The notes under the pieces: generated by a model
Told to the model about the DNA's origin: nothing
Databases searched by the model: none
What the model saw: only the letters and a program-made list of their open reading frames with translations
Shown here: in pieces, positions 9,209 to 15,815 of the stretch
How positions within the stretch are numbered: position 1 is the first letter of the stretch
Layout: every line of letters starts with the position of its first letter
Assembly (NCBI RefSeq): GCF_014284275.1
Contig: NZ_JACOFU010000002.1
Coordinates: 186,001 to 250,000, forward strand
Direction: 5' to 3'
DNA from: Affinundibacterium amnicola
GTDB lineage: Bacteria > Pseudomonadota > Gammaproteobacteria > Burkholderiales > Burkholderiaceae_D
DNA: 64,000 bases
Program-made: the position numbers and the translations under genes

Positions 9209-10177
9209 TTATTTCACTGGCACGTAATTGACGGGCACCCAAGCATAGCCCTTGCCTTCGCTGCGCAGATAGCCCAAGCCGGGAAATGAAAGATGTGTCG
9301 CGCCTACCATATAGCCTTGTTTAGCGGCATCTGCGTAGGCTTTCAGTCGTTGCGCCATTGCCGCTTTGCTGTCGCTATCAAAAGAAATTGTCACCGTTGG
9401 GTTTTCAAATTGGACTGCGGCGACATGCATTAAATCACCCCAGAGCATCAGTTTTTGCCCCTTGCTTTCAACCAGATAAACGCTGTGACCCGGCGTGTGA
9501 CCACGTGCAGCAAGCGCTTTTACTCCAGGAACTAATTCAGTATCACCGTTAAAACTTTTGAACTTCCCCGCTTTGAGATAAGGATTGATGGAAGCCATCG
9601 CGCCTTGAAACGCGCCCTTCGCATCTGCCGGCGCTTTATCCATATTGGACTGGCTTAACCAGAAATCCGCATCATGTTGATCTGCGCGCACGATTGCATT
9701 GGGAAACGCAAGCTGATCGCCGTTCATCAATCCACCAACATGATCGCCATGCATGTGTGTGATATAGACCTCATCCACTTGCTCGGGCGAATAACCTGCA
9801 GCTTTTAAACTGCTTGCTAAACGTCCAAGTGTTGGGCCAAACAGTGTCGCAGCACCTGTATCAATCAGCACCAGTTTACTTCCGGTGTTAATCAAGTAAG
9901 CATTGACCGAAGTTGCCGTTGGCGTACTCAAATGATGCTTCTGCAGAGCTTTGAGTGTTTTTTCTGGTTTTGTATTGGTTAACAATTTATCGACAGGTAA
10001 TGCGACGACGCCATCGGACAGCGCTGTTACTTCAAAATCACCTAGCATCACACGATAATAACCAGGTGCCGCCGACTTCGTCATTGGCGCATCGGCATAG
10101 GCTGGAACGCTCGCAATGCTTGTGACCGCAGTCAATGATGCTGCCGCTAAAGCGATACTGGATAAACGAAATTTCAT
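9209..10177 (-). CDS. Exported metallo-beta-lactamase-fold hydrolase
   Basis: This 322-residue protein has a cleavable signal peptide ending near ASVPAYADA, so it acts in the periplasm or outside. The zinc-binding motif HMHGDH is at 141-146, with further likely ligands in RGHTPGHSVY and in the WGDLMH segment. The overall layout resembles the methyl-parathion-hydrolase and lactonase branch of the MBL superfamily, but the substrate cannot be read from the sequence. A GGGGAGCAAT stretch before the ATG provides a ribosome binding site. It is followed by its own terminator. Confidence 0.88.
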   Translation of the reverse strand: MKFRLSSIALAAASLTAVTSIASVPAYADAPMTKSAAPGYYRVMLGDFEVTALSDGVVALPVDKLLTNTKPEKTLKALQKHHLSTPTATSVNAYLINTGSKLVLIDTGAATLFGPTLGRLASSLKAAGYSPEQVDEVYITHMHGDHVGGLMNGDQLAFPNAIVRADQHDADFWLSQSNMDKAPADAKGAFQGAMASINPYLKAGKFKSFNGDTELVPGVKALAARGHTPGHSVYLVESKGQKLMLWGDLMHVAAVQFENPTVTISFDSDSKAAMAQRLKAYADAAKQGYMVGATHLSFPGLGYLRSEGKGYAWVPVNYVPVK

Positions 10178-10334
10178 AGATTGCTCCCCATGTTAAATTA
10201 AAAATACAATAATAAAGCTAGCACCTTTCTAACGAAGAGATTTAGCTTTAGTTCAAAATCTAAGCCTGTTGATTATGACGACATTTACAAAACCTTGCTG
10301 AGCATGAAACGGTTCACGATTAAAGAAAACTAAT

Positions 10335-10465
10335 AGGTCTTACACAAAATTGCGCTCGTTAGAGCCTGCCCTCGAATGCCTTAGTCGGGGGCACGTCGCC
10401 GAAGACAGTACATTTTTACGACGAGGCAACTGCAATGACGCTAGTGTGTGTTTTGCGTAAGTCCT
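10335..10465. repeat. MITE-like element with 15-bp terminal inverted repeats
   Basis: The left end AGGTCTTACACAAAA (10335-10349) and the inverted right end (10451-10465, read as AGGACTTACGCAAAA) match at 13 of 15 positions. The 131-bp interior has no coding potential. CTAAT lies directly left of the element and again two bases beyond its right end, so a target duplication is possible but not exact. The right end is two bases from the stop codon of the next minus-strand gene. Confidence 0.6.
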
Positions 10466-10467
10466 TG

Positions 10468-11850
10468 CTAATTTCCAAATAGACTTTTCAATAAATCTGT
10501 CGCCTTATTTTTCTTCTCGTCTTTTTTCGGTGCGGTTTTTTCTCCCATGTCGCCCATGCCACCTAAAATAGAACTGAAAACTGACTTCACTCGTACTTTA
10601 GTTTGCCAATCTGGCTCCCACGCGATTTTAGGATCTTCGGGGCGTGGCGGATAGGCAAAATACGCATCCGAACCATAAGCAATCATGCGCAACATACCTG
10701 CACCGCCATCGGGGAAGATGCCCTTAGGCACCGCGCATTGGGTTGCGCTGGCTGGCAGGATAACTTTTTCTTTGATCCATTTATCGATATCTTGATTCGA
10801 CTGATAATCAATCAAACCAAAACCAAAATCCGCCAGCTCACTGGATGTCCAGACGATCATTTCGCCGCTCGCATTCTCGCCAGAATTGCCATCGGCCTTG
10901 CCACCCATTACCGTCACAAAATAGCCACGCGCATGAGGGATCGTTTTCCAGTCTAGGGCGATTGCGCCGTCTTTTTTGCTTTGTTTGAGTTCTATGGGGG
11001 GCATCAAATCCTGCGGTTCAGCTAGACTGACCTTAAAGCTTTCGGGTATCCCATTACCGACAAAATTATGTTGCCCTATCAGCGAAGCGGTGTCAGGCAC
11101 TTTTCTATCATCGACTTTGTTTGGCCAAGCTGGATGTCCGGGTTGCGAGCGTGCGCCTTTGGTGGTTTTGCCGCGCATCACAAAGAATTTGGCATAGTCA
11201 TCCATCGAAGCCGTCGCCACATCCAGCGTGCGCGGTTGTCCCGGGCGTATGGTTTCACCACAGCCCCAGTACACAGAAATTTTCCCTTTAGGTTTTTCAT
11301 AAGTAGGTTCTACCGGAGTTTCATCGACCGGCACATGCACAGGTTTTTCTGGCACAGGTGCGTTCAGTTGCAGACTCTCGCCTAAACTCATTACGCTAGG
11401 GATGAATTGTTTGGCTTCGTTCAAGCCCGGATTTTTGCTGGTGTAGACCGAGACATCAACATACTTACCACTGGCGAATCCTAGGCTGTGTGTGTTTCCA
11501 AAGACATTACCACGATCACTGGCTCCCCCCATCGCCCCTTTCGCCATGCCAGACAAGGCTCCTAAAAATCCACCGCCCGATTGCGCACCTTGCGCCGCTC
11601 CCGCCATTAAATTCCCGCCCGGCATATCACTGCCACTGGTCGCCACATCGATGTAGGCTAAAGCAATCGGCGCTTTGACGACTTGCACGATTTCTTTGTT
11701 GGATGCAACGGTCTTTGTTGGTGCTGCGGCCTTATTCTTAGTTTGCGCAACAGCGACTGCTGGCAAGCTAGATAAACCTGCCGCAATGAATAACAAACCG
11801 ATAGTGGAAGTATGCTGAGGGATAGTACGGACAGAACGACGAGTTTTCAT
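10468..11850 (-). CDS. Secreted protein of unknown function, Gly/Met-rich N-terminal segment
   Basis: I do not recognise a characterised family. The 460-residue product has a likely signal peptide (hydrophobic stretch TIGLLFIAAGLSSLPAVAVA ending in AQ at about residue 36). A low-complexity Gly/Ala/Met-rich part at about 75-115 follows, then a Pro-rich linker (about 165-190). The larger domain from 190 to 420 contains YWGCGE and a PHARGYFVTVMG segment that looks like a beta-sandwich strand. The C-terminus is Lys-rich, with a second Gly/Met cluster (SSILGGMGDMGE). It appears monocistronic, and its stop codon abuts a MITE-like element. Function unknown; an envelope or extracellular role is inferred only from the signal peptide. 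Confidence 0.75.
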   Translation of the reverse strand: MKTRRSVRTIPQHTSTIGLLFIAAGLSSLPAVAVAQTKNKAAAPTKTVASNKEIVQVVKAPIALAYIDVATSGSDMPGGNLMAGAAQGAQSGGGFLGALSGMAKGAMGGASDRGNVFGNTHSLGFASGKYVDVSVYTSKNPGLNEAKQFIPSVMSLGESLQLNAPVPEKPVHVPVDETPVEPTYEKPKGKISVYWGCGETIRPGQPRTLDVATASMDDYAKFFVMRGKTTKGARSQPGHPAWPNKVDDRKVPDTASLIGQHNFVGNGIPESFKVSLAEPQDLMPPIELKQSKKDGAIALDWKTIPHARGYFVTVMGGKADGNSGENASGEMIVWTSSELADFGFGLIDYQSNQDIDKWIKEKVILPASATQCAVPKGIFPDGGAGMLRMIAYGSDAYFAYPPRPEDPKIAWEPDWQTKVRVKSVFSSILGGMGDMGEKTAPKKDEKKNKATDLLKSLFGN

Positions 11851-12014
11851 TGTTGACTCCTATTCAATTAAGCAATCAGGAAAGCAAGTTGACATTCACA
11901 TTTCTAAGCACTTCATCATAGCTCAAAAAATAGGCAACTCGTCAAAAGCACTCCTGCTAACTGTGGCTAATGCGGCACTTTGCATGTGAGAACCAAAATG
12001 CATCCGCCATTTCA

Positions 12015-12063
12015 TTGACCTAAGACAAAGACGTGGTGCGCGCCTGTCGCTACCATCTTGCGC
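12015..12063 (+). promoter_or_regulatory. Putative FNR/Anr-type class II promoter of ubiU
   Basis: TTGAC-CTAA-GACAA at 12015-12028 resembles an FNR/Anr box (the right half is imperfect). Its centre, 12021.5, lies 29.5 bases before a possible -10 hexamer TACCAT at 12051-12056. That is exactly the geometry of a class II site at -41.5. The start of transcription would then fall at 12063-12064, on the A of the ubiU ATG. Confidence 0.4.
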
Positions 12064-13068
12064 ATGAAAACACTCGATCTCGTAGCGCCTGCTGGTAGCC
12101 TGGTTGCACTAAAAGCAGCAGTCGACAAAGGCGCGGATGCCGTCTATTTAGGTTTACGCAATGCCACCAATGCACGTAATTTTGGTGGCTTAAACTTCAC
12201 CGATGCCGATATCCGGCTTGGCGTCGAATACGCTCATCAACGTGGCAAGCAAGTGCTGTTCGCCATCAATACTTATCCGCAAGCACAAATGGCGCACGAA
12301 TGGCGCGCCGCCATCGACACTGCGGTACTGCTGGGTGCCGATGCGATCATTTTGGCCGATCCAGGTTTAATGGCTTATGCACGTCATCGTTATCCTGATG
12401 TGCGTTTGCATTTATCAGTACAAAGTTCATCCACCACGGTAGATGCAATTGAATTAATGCGCGAACAATTTGGCATACGCCGCGCCGTTTTGCCACGCGT
12501 ATTAACTCTGACTGAAATCGAAAAAATTATTCGTCAGACGGATGTTGAAATTGAAGTATTTGGTTTTGGCAGCTTGTGTGTGATGGCCGAAGGACGCTGC
12601 TTGTTATCGAGCTATGTCACTGGGGATTCACCAAACAATAAAGGGGTCTGCTCACCCGGTCATGCTGTTAGTTGGGAAGAAAAAGACAAAGTCTTATCTG
12701 CACGATTGAGCGGCACTCTGATCGACCGCTATGCGCCCAACGAAGCTGCGGGTTATCCAACTCTATGCAAAGGCCGCTTTGAAGTGGAAGGGCAAGTTGA
12801 CTATGCATTGGAAGAACCGACCAGTTTGAATGCAATCGGCTTATTACCGCAGTTGCTCAAAATGGGCGTGAAAGCGATCAAGATTGAAGGTCGTCAGCGC
12901 AGTCCCAATTATGTATCGCAAGTGGTGGGTACTTTGCGCGCGGCATTGGATTCCGCAGAACGTGATCCTGAGCGATATACGGCGAGGCCAGATTGGAATG
13001 CGACTTTGGCGAAACATGCTGAAGGAGCGCAGGTGACGCAAGGGGCATTCGAGCGGCCCTGGAAGTAA
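12064..13068 (+). CDS. ubiU: Ubiquinone biosynthesis protein UbiU (O2-independent hydroxylation, U32 family)
   Basis: UbiU with UbiV hydroxylates the quinone ring without molecular oxygen, so ubiquinone can be made anaerobically. The 334-residue product starts MKTLDLVAPAGS at the ATG of 12064. Four cysteines, C172, C179, C196 and C235, match the spacing of the [4Fe-4S] ligands of E. coli UbiU with a constant three-residue shift. The U32 core segment IKIEGRQRSPNYV is near residue 276. No Shine-Dalgarno sequence is visible before the ATG, which fits a leaderless transcript. ubiV and ubiT follow on the same strand, but a 324-base spacer full of repeats separates ubiU from ubiV. Confidence 0.95.
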   Translation: MKTLDLVAPAGSLVALKAAVDKGADAVYLGLRNATNARNFGGLNFTDADIRLGVEYAHQRGKQVLFAINTYPQAQMAHEWRAAIDTAVLLGADAIILADPGLMAYARHRYPDVRLHLSVQSSSTTVDAIELMREQFGIRRAVLPRVLTLTEIEKIIRQTDVEIEVFGFGSLCVMAEGRCLLSSYVTGDSPNNKGVCSPGHAVSWEEKDKVLSARLSGTLIDRYAPNEAAGYPTLCKGRFEVEGQVDYALEEPTSLNAIGLLPQLLKMGVKAIKIEGRQRSPNYVSQVVGTLRAALDSAERDPERYTARPDWNATLAKHAEGAQVTQGAFERPWK

Positions 13069-13190
13069 GAGTAGTTTGTAAATCCAATCTCAGGGCGCAT
13101 TACGGCGTTGCCAATGCTCGCAATACCGACGTATTGCTGTGCTTGGCGCCTTGTACTGCATCCCTGACATTGAATTTCTAAACTACTCTT
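13067..13190. repeat. 124-bp imperfect palindromic element
   Basis: The ends AAGAGTAGTTT (13067-13077) and AAACTACTCTT (13180-13190) are perfect inverted copies. Inner arms also pair (AAATCCAATCTCAGGG against CCCTGACATTGAATTT, then GGCG...CGCC) down to a central CGCAATAC-CGA-CGTATTGCTG hairpin. The left end overlaps the last two bases of the ubiU stop codon. The structure suggests a MITE-like insertion or a very long stem-loop in the mRNA. Confidence 0.7.
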
Positions 13191-13263
13191 GGTGTGGAGG
13201 ATAACTCTATTTCTGAGCACGATTAAGGTTCATTGAACTCACAAAAATTCCTCGAACCAAATC

Positions 13264-13300
13264 CCCTCTCCCGCAAGCGGGAGAGGGCTAGGGTGAGGGA
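13264..13300. repeat. REP-like palindrome between ubiU and ubiV
   Basis: CCCTCTCCCGC-AA-GCGGGAGAGGG is a perfect 11-bp inverted repeat (13265-13288) followed by CTAGGGTGAGGGA. The same kind of sequence is a common dispersed intergenic repeat in proteobacterial genomes. It could also act as a stem-loop at the end of the ubiU mRNA, although it has no T run. Confidence 0.7.
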
Positions 13301-13392
13301 AGTTCAGAAAATATAAATGTATCGAGATACACCAACTCACAACGCTGCTAATCGCTCTCCCATTTGTTTGAAAATATAAACCTAAAGAACCT

Positions 13393-14298
13393 ATGAAACT
13401 CTCACTCGCGCCACTGTCTTATTACTGGTCTAAAGAAGCCACGATGCGCTTTTATGTGGAAGCGATGCACTGGCCTGTGGATATTATTTATCTGGGTGAA
13501 GTCGTTTGTTCGCGCAGGCATGTGATGCGTTTGCCGGATTGGATTAGCCTGGCGAAAGCTTGTCGTGATGCGGGTAAGCAGGTGGTGCTTTCAAGCTTAA
13601 CCTTGATCGATAACGAAGCTGATCGACGTGCCATGCATAAATTAATTGATGCGGCACTCGCTGAAAATTTTCTGATCGAAGCGAATGATTTTAGTGCTGT
13701 GCGCGCAATGCAAGGACGCCCCTTTGTCGCTGGCCCGCATTTAAATGTCTATCACACCGGCACCTTAAATTGGTTGCGTGACTTAGGTGCGATGCGCTTT
13801 ACGCCCCCAATAGAATTAAGCGGTGCCGATCTGGCTGCCTTACAGGCACAACGTCCAGAAGGTTTAGAAACCGAAGTCCAAGTATGGGGACGCATGGCAC
13901 TTGCCTTCTCTTCCCGTTGTTTCACTGCCCGCCATCACAGATTGCGCAAAGATAATTGCGAGTTTCGCTGTGAACATTACCCCGATGGATTGGCGTTACA
14001 AACCCGCGAGCACAGCGATTTCTTAACCATTAATGGCATACAAACTCAAAGCGCAAATTGCCTGGATTTAAGTCCACAAATCCCTACCCTGAAGAATTTG
14101 CAGGTCGATATCTTGCGTCTGCAAGTTCAATCCAACAACATGGAACAAATCGTCCATGCCTTCGATACCGCACGGCGACGTGAACAAGCGGCGGTGATTG
14201 AAGCAACATTCCTACCGCCGCAATCGGAACGCTGCAATGGCTATTGGAACGGCAGTTCCGGCATGCAATGGCAAACAATACCAATTCAAGCAATTTAA
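13393..14298 (+). CDS. ubiV: Ubiquinone biosynthesis protein UbiV (O2-independent hydroxylation, U32 family)
   Basis: UbiV is the partner of UbiU in oxygen-independent ubiquinone hydroxylation. The 301-residue protein begins MKLSLAPLSYYWSKEATMRFY. C39, C176, C189 and C193 correspond to the [4Fe-4S] ligands of E. coli UbiV (C39 identical in position, the others shifted by four). The central RFTPPIELS segment is conserved in U32 proteins. ubiT follows after nine bases, so these two are one transcription unit. No FNR-like site was seen directly upstream. An AAAGAA stretch before the ATG may serve as ribosome binding site. Confidence 0.94.
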   Translation: MKLSLAPLSYYWSKEATMRFYVEAMHWPVDIIYLGEVVCSRRHVMRLPDWISLAKACRDAGKQVVLSSLTLIDNEADRRAMHKLIDAALAENFLIEANDFSAVRAMQGRPFVAGPHLNVYHTGTLNWLRDLGAMRFTPPIELSGADLAALQAQRPEGLETEVQVWGRMALAFSSRCFTARHHRLRKDNCEFRCEHYPDGLALQTREHSDFLTINGIQTQSANCLDLSPQIPTLKNLQVDILRLQVQSNNMEQIVHAFDTARRREQAAVIEATFLPPQSERCNGYWNGSSGMQWQTIPIQAI

Positions 14299-14307
14299 AT
14301 TTATTCT

Positions 14308-14754
14308 ATGATGAACTTCACTGATTTCCGCTTTCCCGTCGTATTTGGAAAAATCGGCCAACGCCTGCCCTCACCTGTGGCGGGCGCACCCTTAATGTTG
14401 ATGTTAGAGCTGGCGCGACAGCGCAGCTGGCTGATAGCTCCAGAAAATCTCTATGACAGAACGTTTCAAATCCACGTCGAAGATCTTGGCTTACGCCTGT
14501 GCTTTCGTTGCGGGAATGGCCGCTTTAAAGCTATCCAACAACAAGCCACCGACGTCAGCCTCAGCGCCTGTGCAATGGATTTTTTAAAGCTAGCAACTGC
14601 CTTGGAAGATGCCGATACTTTATTCTTCCGCCGCCGCTTAAAAATCGAAGGCGATACGGAATTGGGGATTGCGGTGAAATACTGGATCGATGCGAGTGAA
14701 CGTCCGGCTTGGTTGAATCGGCTTGCGGAAAAAATAGGTGCACAAGTAGTGTAA
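14308..14754 (+). CDS. ubiT: Ubiquinone biosynthesis accessory factor UbiT (SCP2 domain)
   Basis: UbiT is a small lipid-binding SCP2-fold protein required with UbiU and UbiV for anaerobic ubiquinone synthesis; it probably carries the hydrophobic intermediates. The 148-residue product has the typical features: a short N-terminal LPSPVAGAPLMLMLELA helix, then the SCP2 sheet (LGLRLCFRCGNG) and the KLATALEDADTLFFRRRLKIEGDTELGIAVK signature. It starts with two adjacent ATG codons (14308 and 14311). It lies nine bases behind ubiV. The first REP element begins 14 bases after its stop codon. Confidence 0.93.
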   Translation: MMNFTDFRFPVVFGKIGQRLPSPVAGAPLMLMLELARQRSWLIAPENLYDRTFQIHVEDLGLRLCFRCGNGRFKAIQQQATDVSLSACAMDFLKLATALEDADTLFFRRRLKIEGDTELGIAVKYWIDASERPAWLNRLAEKIGAQVV

Positions 14755-14768
14755 AAATCACGTCAACC

Positions 14769-14790
14769 GTAGGGTGCGCCTTGCACACCA
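14769..14790 (+). repeat. REP copy A (direct orientation)
   Basis: GTAG followed by GGTGCGC-CTT-GCACACC. This copy has one mismatch in the stem. It pairs with the inverted copy B 41 bases downstream, as in a BIME. Confidence 0.8.
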
Positions 14791-14831
14791 AACCTTTTTC
14801 CCTATCATCAAGGCCAGTTACAACTACAACA

Positions 14832-14853
14832 CGGTGCGCACGGCGCACCCTAC
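14832..14853 (-). repeat. REP copy B (inverted orientation)
   Basis: On the minus strand this reads GTAG then GGTGCGC-CGT-GCGCACC, a perfect 7-bp stem. It forms an inverted pair with copy A. Confidence 0.85.
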
Positions 14854-14898
14854 TAGAAATCTTTAAGTCTCCGACCTACTACAGGCGGCCTTGAGCCC

Positions 14899-14920
14899 GT
14901 AGGGTGCGCCGTGCGCACCA
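14899..14920 (+). repeat. REP copy C (direct orientation)
   Basis: GTAG followed by GGTGCGC-CGT-GCGCACC, a perfect 7-bp stem. It forms an inverted pair with copy D, which overlaps the end of the transposase gene. Confidence 0.85.
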
Positions 14921-14962
14921 GATATTTATCTCATTCCCCAACGTCGATCCTTGCTCAATCAT

Positions 14963-14984
14963 TGGTGCGCATGGCGCACCCTAC
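14963..14984 (-). repeat. REP copy D (inverted, overlaps the transposase stop codon)
   Basis: On the minus strand this reads GTAG then GGTGCGC-CAT-GCGCACC. The TAG inside the conserved GTAG tetranucleotide is the stop codon of the transposase gene (14981-14983). Confidence 0.85.
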
Positions 14985-15526
14985 TCGCCGAAATTAATTT
15001 TTCCGTTTTCGTCAGAAGCGGTTCCCCAGTTGTGGGGCAATAGTCCAGCTTTGACATAGCGATGAAAACTTGAATAAGGCCAATCAACGACTTTGTCCAC
15101 GTATTGATGTTTCAAAGGGTTCCAATGAATATAATCAACATGACGTTGAAAATCATCTTCATCACGGATTTGGTGTTCCCAAAATCTTCTTTGCCATAAA
15201 TCGCTTTCCCCGCGCTTGTTGCGGGAACTGGATAAATGAGGAAGTGGAACATTCTCAGCACATGCTTGAGAAACCTGCCGTTTGATCATGCTCCAACGAT
15301 TTGAGTAGCAATGATCATTGTTTGGCAAGGTCCAGATGCAATGCATGTGATCATGTAATAGGACCAATGCATCGATAACAAATGGGTAATGAATTCGCGT
15401 TGACGTAATTGCCTCGCGCAATGCTCGGCGAATTTGTTCGTCTAAAAAGATAGGTTTGCGGGCATGGCTGACGACAGTAAAAAAATAGCTCGCACCGGGA
15501 GTATAGGCGCGTCGATAGTGGGACAT
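14981..15526 (-). CDS. REP-associated tyrosine transposase (RAYT, Y1 HUH family)
   Basis: This is a domesticated single-strand DNA transposase of the IS200/IS605-related RAYT family, which binds and cuts REP hairpins. The 181-residue product has the HUH metal site in LLHDHMHCIW (H60, H62) and the single catalytic tyrosine Y132 in DYIHWNPLKH. It also has the RAYT-typical WQRRFWEHQIRDEDDF segment. Length is normal and the frame is intact. REP pairs A/B and C/D lie on one side and E/F on the other. The stop codon lies inside REP copy D. The start ATG at 15526 begins MSHYRRAYTPGASYFFT, as in other RAYTs. Confidence 0.93.
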   Translation of the reverse strand: MSHYRRAYTPGASYFFTVVSHARKPIFLDEQIRRALREAITSTRIHYPFVIDALVLLHDHMHCIWTLPNNDHCYSNRWSMIKRQVSQACAENVPLPHLSSSRNKRGESDLWQRRFWEHQIRDEDDFQRHVDYIHWNPLKHQYVDKVVDWPYSSFHRYVKAGLLPHNWGTASDENGKINFGE

Positions 15527-15600
15527 GGCTTAATGGCAAAAAAATATGAAGAGTGCTTTAATATTAAGTTTTAGTCAATTAGTATTAGCAATTTTACTTT

Positions 15601-15622
15601 GTAGGGTGCGCCGTGCGCACCA
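15601..15622 (+). repeat. REP copy E (direct orientation)
   Basis: GTAG followed by GGTGCGC-CGT-GCGCACC, located 75 bases upstream of the transposase start codon. It forms an inverted pair with copy F. Confidence 0.85.
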
Positions 15623-15663
15623 AAACATCATCGCAATCACCGACACCAGTCGCTACTGAGACT

Positions 15664-15685
15664 TGGTGCGCGCGGCGCACCCTAC
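15664..15685 (-). repeat. REP copy F (inverted orientation)
   Basis: On the minus strand this reads GTAG then GGTGCGC-CGC-GCGCACC. It closes the third inverted REP pair around the transposase. Confidence 0.85.
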
Positions 15686-15744
15686 GGATAGCATCCTTGG
15701 ATTCTGATAACGATCTCCAGATTCTGCGCTCTTGTGTGTATATC

Positions 15745-15758
15745 TTGTTCTCGGTCAA
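15745..15758 (+). promoter_or_regulatory. Possible FNR/DNR-type box upstream of nnrS
   Basis: TTGTT-CTCG-GTCAA has the 5-4-5 layout of CRP/FNR-family sites with one mismatch per half. It lies 58 bases before the nnrS ATG. A -10-like CATAAT follows at 15790-15795, a spacing that is not the classical one. Control by a redox or NO-sensing FNR-family regulator is plausible but unproven. Confidence 0.3.
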
Positions 15759-15815
15759 TACACAACTGAGTGTTTGAGATTAAGCTAGTCATAATTTAAT
15801 TGCTAAACCACTGTC

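Noticed and set aside
12058-12063. TTG at 12058 as start of ubiU
   Set aside because: It adds only two residues, while the ATG at 12064 matches the UbiU N-terminus and the predicted transcript start.
14769-15685. CRISPR-like array
   Set aside because: The six repeats alternate in orientation, are unevenly spaced and form REP hairpins; there are no regular spacers and no cas genes.
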